From Anthonomus grandis grandis (Eukaryota > Arthropoda > Insecta > Coleoptera > Curculionidae): a stretch of DNA of 64,000 nucleotides. The notes beneath the pieces are model-generated. The model was not told the DNA's origin, made no database searches, and worked only from the letters and a program-made list of their open reading frames with translations. Made by a program: the position numbers and the translations under genes. The stretch is from assembly GCF_022605725.1 (NCBI RefSeq), contig NC_065553.1:2790001-2854000 (forward strand). The letters run 5' to 3'. Position 1 is the stretch's first letter, and every line of letters starts with the position of its first letter. Shown piece by piece: positions 44,719 to 56,940 of this stretch.

Positions 44719-46283
44719 CAGGGTGTCCCGTAAATAGTGGTCCAAATGAAAACTCCTAATAGATTGGACTATTTCCAATCAGAATAATAGCTCATAACAT
44801 AGCTCTAACGAAAGTGTTACGGTTTTCGAGATATTTTGATTTTTGCGAAATTTTAAGAAATACCTACCTGTAATCAGTTTTTTTATGGTGTGTCAATAAA
44901 TGAAAAAAAAAATCACAATTTCTTCGGTTGGATATTATTTGCCGATAGATGCGCTTTACGATGCGTATTAAAATTTTTCAGTTATGCAAATATTTTTCAC
45001 AGGAAAAATTTTTGAAATTGCAATATTGGTTTTCTTTTCTTTTCAAAAAGTTTGAACTCTTATGATGCAATAAAATAATAATAGAATCTTGGTGCCCATT
45101 AGCGTAAAAACTTATTTATTCCATGCTGTATTAAAGACAAAAACTTTTCGAATTTTTTGTTAACCTCAAAAAAAAAATAGTTGTTTTAATGCCGATAGAA
45201 CAAATTTTGTGAAGAAAAAAGAGAAGATAAATCGCAATACCAATTTAAAATCAATTTGTGGACAGGGATTATTAATGGTGAAATTATAGGACCGTTTGAG
45301 TTGCCGCAAAATCTTAATGCTGAATATTATCTCCATTTCTTGCAAAATATTCTCCCCATCCTTTTGAAAAATGTTCCTTTAGACATTCGCAGAAATATGT
45401 GGCTGCAAAACGACGGATGTCTTGCGCACTACGGTGTGCAAGTTAGAAATTTTTTAAATGAATCCTACCCTAACCGATGGATCGGACGTCTAGGACCTAT
45501 ACTGTGGCCCCCACGGTCACCTGACCTAAATCCTCTTGATTTTTTTTACTGGGGATGCCTCAAAGAAATTGTATACAGGAGACCCATACAAAACATTGAA
45601 AATCTGCGCAAGCGCATCCAAACTGCTGCTCAAGAGATAAATAGAGCTGGCCACGCTCAAAGGATTAAGCGATCCTTTATAAGAAGGTGTAGGGCGTGAA
45701 TAGCGGCAGGTGGTGGCCATTTTGAACACCTTTTGTAAAATTGCAAAACACAAATAAACCGAATTAATTTGCATCGAAAAAAAAAACGATTTTTTTTTCA
45801 CAAAATTGTTCTTTGGCATTAAAACAACCATTTTTTTTTGAGGTTAACAAAAAATTCAAAAAATGTTTGTCTTTAATACGGAATGGAATAAATAAGTTTT
45901 TACGCTAATGGGCACCAAGATTCTATTATTATTTTATTGCGTCATAAGACTTCAAACTTTTTGAAAAGAAAAAAAAATCCGATATTGCTATTTCAAAAAT
46001 TTTTCCTGTGAAAAATATTTTCATAACTGAAAAATTTTAATACGCATCATAAAGCGCATCTATCGGCAAATAAGATCCAACCGAAGAAATTGTGATTTTT
46101 TTTTCATTTAGTGACACACCATAAAAAAACTGATTACAGGTAGGTATTTCTTAAAATTTCGCAAAAATCAAAATATCTCGAAAACCGTAACACTTTCGTT
46201 AGAGCTATGTTGGATTATTCTGAGTGGAAATAGTCCAATCTATTAGGAGTTTTCATTTGGACCACTATTTACGGGATACCCTG
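44719..46283 (+). mobile_element. Mariner-type element with about 500-bp inverted ends
   Basis: CAGGGTGTCCCGTAAATAG at 44719 and its complement to 46283 are flanked by TATA on both sides. The inverted match runs inward to about 45225 and 45775, so two thirds of the element is terminal repeat. Only the last part of a transposase gene remains between the arms. The element therefore looks like an internal-deletion derivative in which the inner end of the left arm now joins the middle of the gene. Confidence 0.85.
45226..45738 (+). pseudogene. DD41D transposase C-terminal half
   Basis: INLWTGIINGEIIGPFELPQ, then LQNDGCLAHYGVQVRNFLNE with the second Asp, then RWIGRLGPILWPPRSPDLNP and LDFFYWGCLK with the third Asp 41 residues later. 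An in-frame TGA at 45697-45699 (probably a former Cys codon) precedes IAAGGGHFEHLL and a final TAA at 45736. The first Asp motif and DNA-binding half are absent. Only one stop inside 170 codons, so decay is recent. Confidence 0.8.
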
Positions 46284-46287
46284 TATA

Positions 46288-48777
46288 CAGGGTGTCCCAA
46301 AATTAGTGGACGAAACGCGAAACCTGTATTCTTTGGTCAAAAATAACCTCACTTTTTCTTATAAACATATATCGGCAAACGCCCCCCAAGGGAGCTACGC
46401 CCCTTTTAAAGGAGGCACCTGAAGATGGTTTTTTCCACTTATTTTCGAAACGGATAAATATAAAAATTTTAAATTTTGGTATTCTTCCAATTTTGATATG
46501 CTGAATTTAGTTGTCATTTCATAATTTTCATTATTTAGTCAGGTGCGTATCATTTAGGGGGTGAGCCTAAAAAAATACCTAAAAAAAAATTGTGTGCAAA
46601 GTTTTTGTTTTTTTTTCTTTAAATTTTAAAAATTTGAAGCTTTTTACGTAAAAAAGTACCTCTTGGTCAATAACTCTACGAGTAACCATTTTCGAGAAAA
46701 ACGCATTTAAAAATAACGCTGCATAGTATTATTTTCACTACCAATTTTTATGAAAACTTAGTAGCAGGCTTTCGAAAAAATTGACACACTGCATAATGAC
46801 ATTAACATTTGTTGTAATTGATTACTTGTCATTTTGCATTCAAATTGTTAATATCTTCTTAACTATGGAAGACTTTTCGACCCGTGAAAAAGTAGATATT
46901 CATTTTATGTTTGGGTTTTGCAATGGAAACGCATATGCCGCTGCACGAGAGTATCGGCGGAGGTTTCCTGCAAGAAGGCTTCCACATTGGAAAGTTTTTG
47001 ATAGAATTCATAGAAATTTACTTGAATATGGATCCTTCGAACGTGCTCGAGGGCAAGGAAGATCAATTGCAAATGATGGTTATGGGGAAGTACTGAATTT
47101 AATTGAAGAAAACCCTCAAATATCATTGAGAACCTTAGAAGAGATTACCAATATCCCAAAGTCAAATTTAAGTAAAATTAAATATGATAAATAAATAATA
47201 AGTACTTAAGTTGTTATCCAAAAAATTAAATTTAAAGTACTTATAACTGAAAATTGAGATTGGTATAAATAGTGTTGTTATTAATTATTATCGTCGGATC
47301 GCATTAAATTCATTTCAAAATACTCTAATTACTATTATTATTATTATTATTTACTTTATTTACTTGGATAAGTCTTATCACAAACATCAAACACCCCAAA
47401 ACAAATCCTTTTGACGACTAACTGGAATGTTTAGTAGCTTACTAAGGTTTAGGCTTATTTCCTATGCAATTTAAAATATTTAAAAATAATTTCAGATTGG
47501 AAGAATGACTAAGATGTTAGGATACCATCCTTTTCATTATAAAAGGGTTCAGGAGTTAGAAGAAGAAGATTTTCCAGCTCGAGTAGACTTTTGTCATTGG
47601 ATTTTAAATCACCCAAATCTTCGTCAAAAAATTTTGTGGTCGGGTGAGGCAACTTTTTCTAGGAGTAAGGGCTTTAACAGCCATAATACTCATTTTTGGA
47701 GCATCGAGAATCCAAGAGTAGTTGGACGAATTAACTTTCAGCATAGATTTTCCTTTAACGTATAGGCGGGTTTGATAGGAGATAAATTGATAGGCCCAAT
47801 TATTTTACCACACAGGTTAACTGATCGTCATTATTTAAATTTTCTTCAAAACAATCTCAGAGATCTACTGGACGATGTTTCCATAGAAACTCGGCTGGAA
47901 ATGATTTTTCAGTACGATGGGGCACCAGCTCACTAGAGCCGACAGGTGAGAAACTGGCTGGACAATAATTTTACAGGCAGATGGATAGGCCGAGGTGGTC
48001 CAATAAACTGGCCTGCACGATCGCCCAACCTTAATCCTCTGGATTATTATCTTTGGGGAAATATGTGCAATATTATTTATGCCACCGAAATTGATACTCC
48101 AGAAGAGCTTTAGAGGCGAATTCTCGCAGTTGCAGGCCAAATAAGAGAAAACCGATTTGAAATTCTTAGATCGATCCAAAACATTAAAAAAAGATTCAGG
48201 TTATGCATTCAGGAAAACGGAAACTTATTTGAACATTTGCCTTAAATAAATTAGTATTTTTATCTGTTTGCAATTTTATTTGTCAATTTACTTTTGAAGC
48301 GTGCTATTGAGTTTTAATAAAAATTGTTATTAATAATACTATGCAGCGTTATTTTTAAATGCGTTTTTCTCGAAAATGGTAATTCCTGGCGTTATTGACC
48401 AAAAAGTACTTTTTTACGTAAAAAGCTTTAAATTTTTAAAATTTAAAGAAAAAAAAATAAAAACTTTACAAACAATTTTTTTTAAGTATTTTTTTAGGCT
48501 CACCCCCTAAATGATACGCACCTGACTAAATAATAAAAATTATGAAATGACAACTAAATACAGCATATCAAAATTGGGAGAATACTAAAATTTAAAATTT
48601 TTATATTTACCCGTTTCGAAAATAAGTGGAAAAAATCATCTTCAGGTGCTTCCTTTAAAAGGGGCGTAGGTCCCCTGGGTGGGCGTTTGCCGATATATGT
48701 TTATAGGAAAAAGTGAGGTTATTTTTGACCAAAGAATACAGGGTTCGCGTTTCGTCCACTAATTTTGGGACACCCTG
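46288..48777 (+). mobile_element. Mariner-type element with about 470-bp inverted ends, abutting the previous one
   Basis: CAGGGTGTCCCAAAATTAG at 46288 and its complement to 48777. The arms match to about 46757 and 48298, with blocks GGCGTAGCTCC-like, TTTAGGGGGTGAGCCT and TTTTCGAGAAAAACGC. Only the four bases TATA (46284-46287) separate it from the element ending at 46283. It contains an almost whole transposase gene. Confidence 0.85.
46865..48245 (+). pseudogene. DD41D transposase, full length but interrupted
   Basis: MEDFSTREKVDIHFMFGFCN and CRRFPARRLPHWK-like text (46940-46990) form the DNA-binding half, followed by NLIEENPQISLRTLEEITNI. About 300 bp of AT-rich sequence with an (ATT)n run (47195-47490) then interrupts; its right edge TTTCAG looks like an acceptor but no good donor fits. 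The second half has HPFHYKRVQELEEEDFPARV, SGEATFSRSKG (first acidic position, Asp replaced by Gly next to Glu), FQYDGAPAH with the second Asp, a stop, WIGRGGPINWPARSPNLNPL and DYYLWGN with the third. It ends CIQENGNLFEHLP then TAA. Three stops inside. Confidence 0.75.
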
Positions 48778-49755
48778 TATTTGATAGTGGAATAATTAGA
48801 TATCATACACAAAGAAATTTAGAAAAAAATAGTAAATGCATTAACGCGTATAAAACAATAATTATAAGAATTGAAATTTGCTTAAAACTAAACAGGGATT
48901 TAAAAAATAAAATTTATTTTAGAAAGAAGCAGTGGTGCACTTTTTTTTATTAAATAATGTTCATGATAAACCCCTTATGGTCACTATTAGTAAAAATTAA
49001 TATTATTTCGAAGTAAGACGAAAGTACTCGTAAGACCTTTAGAGCATACATTCATATAAAAAAAAATTCTTATTTTTTGTTAAAGAATCACCCTGCAAAG
49101 TTTGTCGATAGTCGGAACTCCTGGTTAAAATTTAAGGTTAAAGAGGTTTTATAATGGTTTTCTATAACTAAATATTCAACGTTTTGTTGATGATAAGTAT
49201 ATTTATTTAAAAGCTCATTTTATTAAACCTATTTTGTATATCACGAGGACGTTATATCCAATATTTATAGTTTAACCAAAAATTTGCAACTAATGTAAAC
49301 CAAAAATAAACGTTTATTTAACTATTGTGTGTTGCTTGTGCAATTCTTTGGAGTTGTAAGTAAAGTCAAAAAGTAGCTTTATTATCCCAAACGGAGTTAT
49401 TGACAAAGTCTTATTAAATCTAAGTCAGTTAAACTTAGGACTAATAGATATCAGAAAGCAAATGGAGTTACAATATTTTTTTTTCAAATCACGCATACAT
49501 ATTTGGTAATCAGGACAAAACATCATTAAAAAACTTGTGTAATGTATAATATGGCTTAGTAATTAACAATCTTTTTAAATCAAATATAAAAGTTAAGTTT
49601 TTCTACGAAGAGGAAGATAATATTTTTTTACCCATGTAAATATTATATATTATCGCCTTCGTATCTCATGGATTCACTGAGCTATAAACTAAGAAGTATT
49701 AAGAAGGATAAAAAAGGAAAGAGTTAATAAACGTCATTAAAGAAACAAAAACAAG
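48778..49755. other. AT-rich stretch, no gene seen
   Basis: No frame or repeat recognised. Confidence 0.4.
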
Positions 49756-49759
49756 ATAC

Positions 49760-49985
49760 ATAAGTCGTATTATGAAAAGCGAAAAATAGGAATTACTGAG
49801 ACTGATAATTGAAGGAAAGATTCTTCTCTGAAAATTCCTTCCCTGTTGGAAGACGTCATAACTTCTGGGTGAAAGACCTTACAGAATGGTTCGTGTGCAC
49901 TTTGACTGAGATTTTTAGGGCTGATATATCAAGAAATATGTTAGAAGTATAGATCGCCAACCCTCGTGAACAGAGGGCGTGATAA
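49760..49985 (+). pseudogene. C-terminal end of a non-LTR element
   Basis: RIMKSEK, ELLRLIIEGKI and VKDLTEWFVCTLTEIFRADI followed by IANPREQRA fit the very C-terminal stretch of reverse transcriptases of the 'LLYGCESWTL' type ('HILRxxxYxLLxLIIxGKI', 'WLKNLRxWxG', 'IANLR'). It could belong to the same family as the fragment at 43545. Only about 75 codons and several breaks. Confidence 0.5.
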
Positions 49986-51309
49986 GAGGAAGATGTTGAA
50001 AATTATGTAAACTTTGATAAAAATTAAATCAAATAAAAAATTGTACCGGAGAACTCCCAAAGCAGAAGTAATGCTTTGGGACTCTATTAACTCGGTAAAA
50101 ATAAACCAGTTTTATGCCCATATTTATCACTTCCTGCACTAAACAACTGGTTCTTAATTTTGTAATCCTAAATATAAAAAGTATGAATGTTTACAGTCCG
50201 CAAACAGGGACATTTAAAAGCGGTAACAAAGTACGAAACCTCATTCGGAGCCTTATTTACTACCTTGAACTGTAACTTTTTTTTACACAAAAAGAACGGT
50301 AAACTTTTGAGAGGGGCTTCAAATAAATGCTCATTATTTATTCAGCCCTAAGCATCGGTGAAAAGCACCGTTTTACAACGTTTATATTCATGCGCGACCG
50401 TTCATTATGTACATTTTATTTTTCCGGGCTTAATAGGTATTTCACCCGTATTTTTGCCGGCAAAAATGCACACTACGCTTTTTAACGACTAAAGAATTAT
50501 TATAGTATAGAATTTTTTTTTGTTCTATGTTCTTTAGTATTATTGGATATGCTTGCAGCTCTAAGCTATTAAAGGTATCTTAAACTCCTTTTTCGATTTG
50601 TTCCGGAACGGAAGTCTAATGTTTGTGTGTTAAAACTAAAAGAACGCAGCATATGTCGGTTGCCAACGACCCTATGTTTTAGTCCGGGAGGCAATGACGA
50701 TTTTCGGTACTTATTTTCACAGACAGCAAACAAGGATAGAATTATTGGGTTTTTTTATTAGTAGTAGAAAAATAAACATTTTTATTTTTTTTAATATTGC
50801 AACAAAATTTCGGGGCGTGTACAGGGTGGTACTAAAAAGTGTTTATAATAGAATTGAACAGAATAACAAAGTGCTTGTCACGATGATTTCATAAAATATC
50901 TATTTATTCTTTTTGGTCTTATTAAGTGTCATAATGCCTATCAAAAAAAGTGTAATTATTCCTTCGAAAACAAATTTTAAGAAAATGGTTAAAGATAAAG
51001 GCAATTTTATTGCATTTATCTTTAACTTTTATTGTCCAGATTAGTTTTTATTAAGATCTCATATTCAGGTAAATTATTTTAGGTAAGTAACTGTGCCTTT
51101 ATGGCACAAATTTTCAAGTAATATGCAAGACTTCTCTATTCTAATTAACGTTTATTTAGTGTTAACAAAATGTCGGTTAAAAGGTCGGTTTCTCAATTTT
51201 CTTTAAAAAGTGCTTCCAAGAAAGGTGACAGATCTCTAAATGACACAACTGCCAAATTTTGTAAAAATTTAAAATAAAACATTGCTCTATCAGAACGCGT
51301 TACAGGATA
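49986..51309. other. No gene seen; possible element start at 50820
   Basis: TACAGGGTGGTACTAAAAAG at 50819 looks like the left end of a mariner-like element; ATGGACACCCTGTA at about 51701-51714 could be its right end, with the MITE at 51310 inside. The rest is AT-rich without frames. Confidence 0.3.
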
Positions 51310-51587
51310 CGGGGTGTTTAAAAAAATAGCGCAAAATTGAATTGTATAAAAAAAGTATAAGAAAAATTTAAAAGAATTGAAATGAAAAAAATATTAATAT
51401 TTAAATGATACATTGATTTTCTGAAAATTTTCTTTAAATTATTGATAAAGACAACGCATTTCAGGGCAAAACAGTTTTAAAGTTAAAGAGACAGTCAAAT
51501 GAGACTTCCATTTTGACACAAAATATAGGTGGTTTCATTAAAAAAAAAATATTTAAATAATGTACCACGCTTTTTTCAGACACCCCG
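51310..51587. mobile_element. 278-bp MITE, mariner-like ends
   Basis: CGGGGTGTTTAAAAAAATAG at the left and CGGGGTGTCTGAAAAAAGCG as complement of the right end, flanked by TA on both sides (51308-51309 and 51588-51589). No coding capacity. Confidence 0.7.
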
Positions 51588-51589
51588 TA

Positions 51590-54500
51590 TCAGGTAAATT
51601 AATTTTAAATAGTAGCCCCTCTACCTCAATTAACATTCGCCTTCTTAAAGGTCTTTTCCGTTTCAATATTTCGCCGTAATGGAGCACCACGGGATTAAAT
51701 GGACACCCTGTAGTAGGTGAGTATGTGAGGGATAGAGATGTAAGGAAATATATAATTTACCAGCCTTAGAACATTAAAAGACCCTTTCAATGTTCTAAGT
51801 AACCACCAATAAAATGCTTTAGGTTGTGATGTAAGTAAACCTGCCTACCGATGGAAATGGCACAGGTGTTAGCAATTTAGAAATATCTGTTTCGGCGAAT
51901 TTAAAAATACAATCACCTGCAAGCATTAAAAACTACATAAATAGTTTCGATTTTACAAAAATTTTATAAAAAATTTTGTAATTATGGTGCCTTTAAGGAA
52001 CTGCTAATATCGAAAACTAACATAGATAAAGACGTAAATAGAATGGACTGTTCATGCATATAACAGCATTATTTTTTCGCACCTAGAGCCATCTATCGGT
52101 CTGATATAAAGTCATAACTTACATCTTTTATTACTAGATAGCGCGTTAGGCACGAGCTTCCTATTTTAAGCGGGATATTCAAATATTTTCATTTAATATT
52201 TGAAAACTTAATATAGATACTTCATATAATAAATAGAATGTAATAAAGTTACATACATGAATTTTTAAAAAAAAAGGTCACTTACAAACATAATTAAAAA
52301 AAATATTTTTGAATTTTAAACGAATTTTAACATCAAAATAACAAAATTTCAAAAATTTAAATCACATGCTTAATAAAATGTAAAATATTTTAAATTTTTA
52401 ATTTACACTTTACATTTCTTGCTACTTTAATACTGGTACATAATTAGGCACATTAAAAATAAGGCTTTATATATTATATGATCTTATTGCGCTACTTTCC
52501 TTAAAATTATGTTCATATTGTAGAAATTTATTTCTAAAGCATTTAACTAAATGTGGCTCAGCATATAATGGAATGAATTTATGGTAATACAAAAATAGAA
52601 TGTCCTGTCTTATATATCTTCCCTTGGTGTCATCTGCAAATCACTGAACAGCTGATCACAGCTACAATATGTGGCCCTTCCTAATGATTTGCTTAATAAT
52701 GTTTACCAAATCACTTTTTTTGTGGCGTTACTTACTAAATAATAGTAAAAACGTTGTTTCCATTTACGCCTAATTCCTCATACTATAAAAAGCATTTTTA
52801 TTAATGAAATTAAGGACTAAATATGCTTGAAAAATTATGTATGCATATTATCAGAATTCGCACTATTTTTGTTCCCAAAACCTATGACAATCCTACCTGA
52901 GTACGACTTGACATTTTTTGAGTCTGTCTAAAGCTACATTCTTTACAGCATTAGGACCCAATGTTTATCTTAGGAATTTTTCATTTCAAATTTTAAAAGT
53001 GAAAAAACTTTTTTATGTATGCCTGAACAGATTGAAATTTGATAAAGAAGCTTCATAGCTGTTTTTCCCCATAATAACACAAAGAGTTTTGACAAAAAAT
53101 GGTACCCAGAGCCAGTTTGCTTATACAATTGCTTATAGGTACTTGTGTTTTGTTCACCCTTTGGTGTTCTGTCAGAATTCCCAATTTAATATTGGAAAAA
53201 TCTCGTCTGAATACAGTTCATACTCAAAATAGTTCAACAATTTTTAGTATTAATATTTTTCTAAAACAACGTTAACAAAGTCAGACAGTTACAATATTTA
53301 AGTTATAAGGCTAATGGCTGACTTCTTTTACTAGATATAATATCAGCATAAGTCATCAGCCCTTCTTGATTTAGCATTATTTGTATTTTCAAATTTGCAA
53401 ATTACCTTAAGTGATCTGACCTACACAAAAAAAATCAATACATGGTAAAAAGATAAATATAAGATATAAACCATTCGATTTGAGAATCACACCTTTAGTT
53501 TCTTGTTCAATAGGTCCAAATGCGTGACGTCACGAGGTAAATTTTTCAAGAGTTTTTAACGCCTTTTTTTTCTTTTAAGTTTCAAATTATTTAAAAAATA
53601 GCGCCAATATCATAATAAAACAAAAATAATATTATTTAGATAAGTTGAGAAAAATACCCTACTTAAACTGAATATTAATAATAATATATTGATGATATAA
53701 GTGAGTAAAATAACCAAGCCGAAACTTATCTAACGAAAGGTTGTGATAGGTAAATCCTCAATTATTAATGTAATTTTAAGGCCCCAGGATAAGTTATAAG
53801 AAACAAAGCAAAGGTAATTTCAGGAAAATACAATGGGGAACTAATAACTACTTTATAAATTCTAATTGTCTGTATTACCTTTTTAATAATTAAACTAAAA
53901 GGCGAACCCAACAATTACCAATCGGCTTTCTTACCTATCTATTATTAGTTAAAATCAAAACAATAATTTGCATTTTGCCATTATCATCATTAACCGAATT
54001 GGGCAAAACCACGAATTGTTAACGAATATACAAAAGCAAATGGAACTGATCTTTGTTTTCTTAGTGGGGGAATAATGGAGCATTATAATCGTCGAAGCTA
54101 TTATTGATATTGTTTGCCGATTGACCTCTTGTTGACCGTTATAGTATTATGTAAATATTGAACCTGATTGAAACATATAGAGATTATCATAATATGCAGA
54201 TACTCCATTTCAATATTATTATTATTAATTGTATTTTGTGAACGATTAAACTACTTAATTTGATATAACAAAAAATGCTCTATGCACAATTAAAATTTAT
54301 AAAAATATTTTTGATAAAAATTACGGACGCTCTTTAAAAAAAAATATTGCCTTAGAATATTGAAAGGCTAGAAGTAGCAACTAGACTAGAACTGAACTAG
54401 AAAAACTCAATTTTAGTACCATACAGAGAAAATTAAAGAACTAAGACAGGGATATGTACGAAAAAGTCGAGATTTTGGTTCTCCTAAGCCATAAACCTTG

Positions 54501-55376
54501 GACGCAGTTAACAAATAAGAAAAAAATTAGTATAAAATGAGTGTATTCGTTCGTGATTATAATAACTGAACCAAAAAAACACAATTTTAGAATGATACCG
54601 AGGATATTAAAGAACTGAGACAGGGATACGTCCGTTTCCGTGGAACTGTGAGCAGTTTATTAGCTTGCAATATCTCTGATCCATTAATGCCAAATGTTTA
54701 TGTAGAAATTGCCAAAAAACATTTTATATTTGTCATATTTGACAGACACATACACAATACTGCTGTTCCTCCTCAACTCCTTCAACGTTAAATAAATGTA
54801 GATAATGTTTTTTAAAGAAAAAGATAATGACATGGCAACGCCACTCCATCCGATTGTTGACATAACGGACAGGAGGAATCACTACCAGAGACGTCGTATA
54901 TAATTATTACGTAAAATATTTACATAATAATTATTTATTAATATTAGAGTATGCTTTAAATGTAAGTAATATTACCGTTTATGAACTATAATGTGTTTTT
55001 TTACTGTACTTCATTAGAGTGTAGATTATACTTCATATGAGTGATAGAACTATTAATAGGTGTACATACATAGGTATTATGCAATTTTTCTGCCTAGACA
55101 ACAACAAAATATAAAATAAGTCGTATTAGTAAAATCATTGACAAATTTCCAGTTTCCAGTAATTTTAAGGCTTATTTCTAAAAATCCCCTATTCTACGTG
55201 TATGAAGGCAGTTCTCCCATGATATGAGGTTATAAAAGTATAGGTATTTACTTGTGGAAAAATTGGCTTTTTTCTATGCTGGGCCACAAACGGCACGAGT
55301 CTTTATCTCGTAACAGTTCACAAAAACAGTAAAGGAAAACCTTTTCTCTTTTTAAATAAAAAATACAGAACCTTAA
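51590..55376. other. Long AT-rich stretch, no gene seen
   Basis: Nearly 3.8 kb without a convincing gene. Contains an R2-type block near 51785, a GTGACGTCAC palindrome at 53525-53534, and the local direct repeat at 54405-54655. Confidence 0.45.
54405..54655 (+). repeat. Local direct repeat, about 70-bp units
   Basis: 54405-54475 and 54585-54650 share CAATTTTAG, AATTAAAGAACT/ATTAAAGAACTG and GAGACAGGGATACGT or AAGACAGGGATATGT in order, about 180 bp apart. Confidence 0.5.
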
Positions 55377-56808
55377 GGCGCAATTCACACAGAACGGGCG
55401 TATGGGGGTGGCGTGGGACTGGCGTGGTAAACGCATGTACCATTTGCATGTTCGCTTATGGGGCAATACAGATAGACATGGCGTGGCACAGGCGTGATAA
55501 GTCACGCAACCGCCACGTCACTTCGACGCCACGAGTGGCCTACACTACTGGTAAATGCCATATACCAAACAGCGGTTTATATTGCTTCTTTTTGTCTATT
55601 TGGTAAAATGCGAGATGATTATTTATTTAATACGAGTTCTGTGAAGACGTGCAACAGTATGCAGTTCTATAAGACCATAAAAGGTCGGATTACTGCAATA
55701 GAACTGCACAAGATCAAGCATGGGAAAAAATATCAAATAAATTCAGTGAAAATGGTAAGTATATACGTGTTTATTAACAAAAGATGTTTAAACTGGTATT
55801 TACATTAGAAATTATACTTTTATTTCAGTAACCGAGCGTAAAGACCGCTGGAAAATCATACGAGGAAGCTACTCAAAATATAAAGCCAAATTAAAAATAA
55901 AATCAGGACAAGGAACAAAACGAGTCAACGAATATTATTTGGCCCCCCACATCTCTCCTTTTTGGATCCTTTCTTGAAGTCTTGTAAGAACAACGTGGAT
56001 CAAGAATCTGCCGACCCATCATCGATCCACCACGCAGCCTAAACGGGGTCACAATCTAATGAGTCTAAAGACAACTCCAATGCTGATGTACTCTCACCTT
56101 ATAACATTCTATCCAGTCCTTCCTCTTGGTCACCTGTACCATCTTCCAGTACGTCTATCGATGATCAACCGATAGCAATGAAAGCATCTAAAACACTACT
56201 ACAGAAAGAAGATGATTTTAGAAAAAAAAAGAAGTTAGCAGCCTCAACCGCTATTAATGAGCTCAACCAGCAAACTTATCAGTACTTTGAAAAAAAGCAA
56301 CAATTACTAGAGATCCAGTAAGTCCATGAATTCTGTTCAGAAGGGGCGTTTCAAAATTGGAATTCTGAATTTAGCTGAGCAAATACTATCCTCAACCATA
56401 GCCTAAAGCCTCTACTATCCCAATGGATAGTTAGTTCTCAATCTTGGATTAAAGATTCGATTAATAGAAATCTAGATTCAGTACCGCACAGGAACACGAA
56501 TGAATTTAATTTCAGTAAATTTATACAATACAATAATTAATATCAGGGTAACATTATCGTTATTTTTTTTGTTTTAGAATAAACAGAAATAGAATCACTT
56601 TTACGTAACTCCTTTGCCTTTGAATGTTCAACATATCTTGATCATCTTCGTCATCCGAAAGCATTGTAACTTTATTACACAGTTATGTACGTAACAAATA
56701 AATTACAATAATCATATTGAATCCCTTTTTATGTGAATTGTGCGCGCCACGTCCGCTCCATGCCAGTCCCACGCCACCGCCATACGCCCGTTCTGTGTGA
56801 ATTGCGCC
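55377..56808 (+). mobile_element. PIF/Harbinger-like element carrying a MADF gene
   Basis: Inverted ends of about 55 bp start GGCGCAATTCACACAGAACG on both strands (55377 and complement of 56808) and continue with GGCGTATGGGGGTGGCGTGG against a close match. The 3-bp target duplication is TAA (55374-55376 and 56809-56811), the size and type expected of PIF/Harbinger. The 1.4-kb element encodes no transposase, only a MADF-type protein gene, and would depend on a full copy elsewhere. Confidence 0.85.
55640..56321 (+). pseudogene. MADF-domain protein gene, two exons, decayed
   Basis: Exon 1 in the frame EDVQQYAVL, a TAA where Tyr is expected, then DHKRSDYCNRTAQDQAWEKI and SNKFSENV. A 74-bp intron follows: donor GTAAGT at 55755, acceptor TTATTTCAG ending at 55828. 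Exon 2 continues TERKDRWKIIRGSYSKYKAK and KSGQGTKRVNEYYLAPHISP, the second half of the Myb/SANT-like MADF fold. Then come a one-base shift near 55955, a stop at 56039, a Ser-rich stretch and a charged coil ELNQQTYQYFEKKQQLLEIQ to TAA at 56319. In autonomous PIF/Harbinger elements a Myb/MADF-like DNA-binding protein acts with the transposase; here only that partner is kept. Confidence 0.8.
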
Positions 56809-56817
56809 TAATAATGC

Positions 56818-56940
56818 CAAGTCTAACCATAAAGCCGTTTGACTTTGACATTTCGCTTATGTCTGCGGTGTTGCCATGCCAAATTTTTTAGAAGCGTTAG
56901 GAATAAAAACCTTATTTTTTTTGTTTAGGGCCAAATTACG
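56818..56940 (+). repeat. Dispersed repeat family R1, copy 3
   Basis: Begins a few bases after the PIF/Harbinger element. AAAGCCGTTTGACTTTGAC and GCGGTGTTGCCATGCCAAA match copy 1. The element may have inserted into an R1 copy. Confidence 0.6.

Noticed and set aside
47195..47490. An intron inside the 46865 transposase gene
   Set aside because: A TTTCAG acceptor exists, but no donor gives an open joined frame, and other copies here show no intron at this place. A later insertion fits as well.
53525..53534. GTGACGTCAC palindrome as a CREB/ATF site
   Set aside because: A perfect 10-base palindrome in isolation, with no promoter or conservation evidence.
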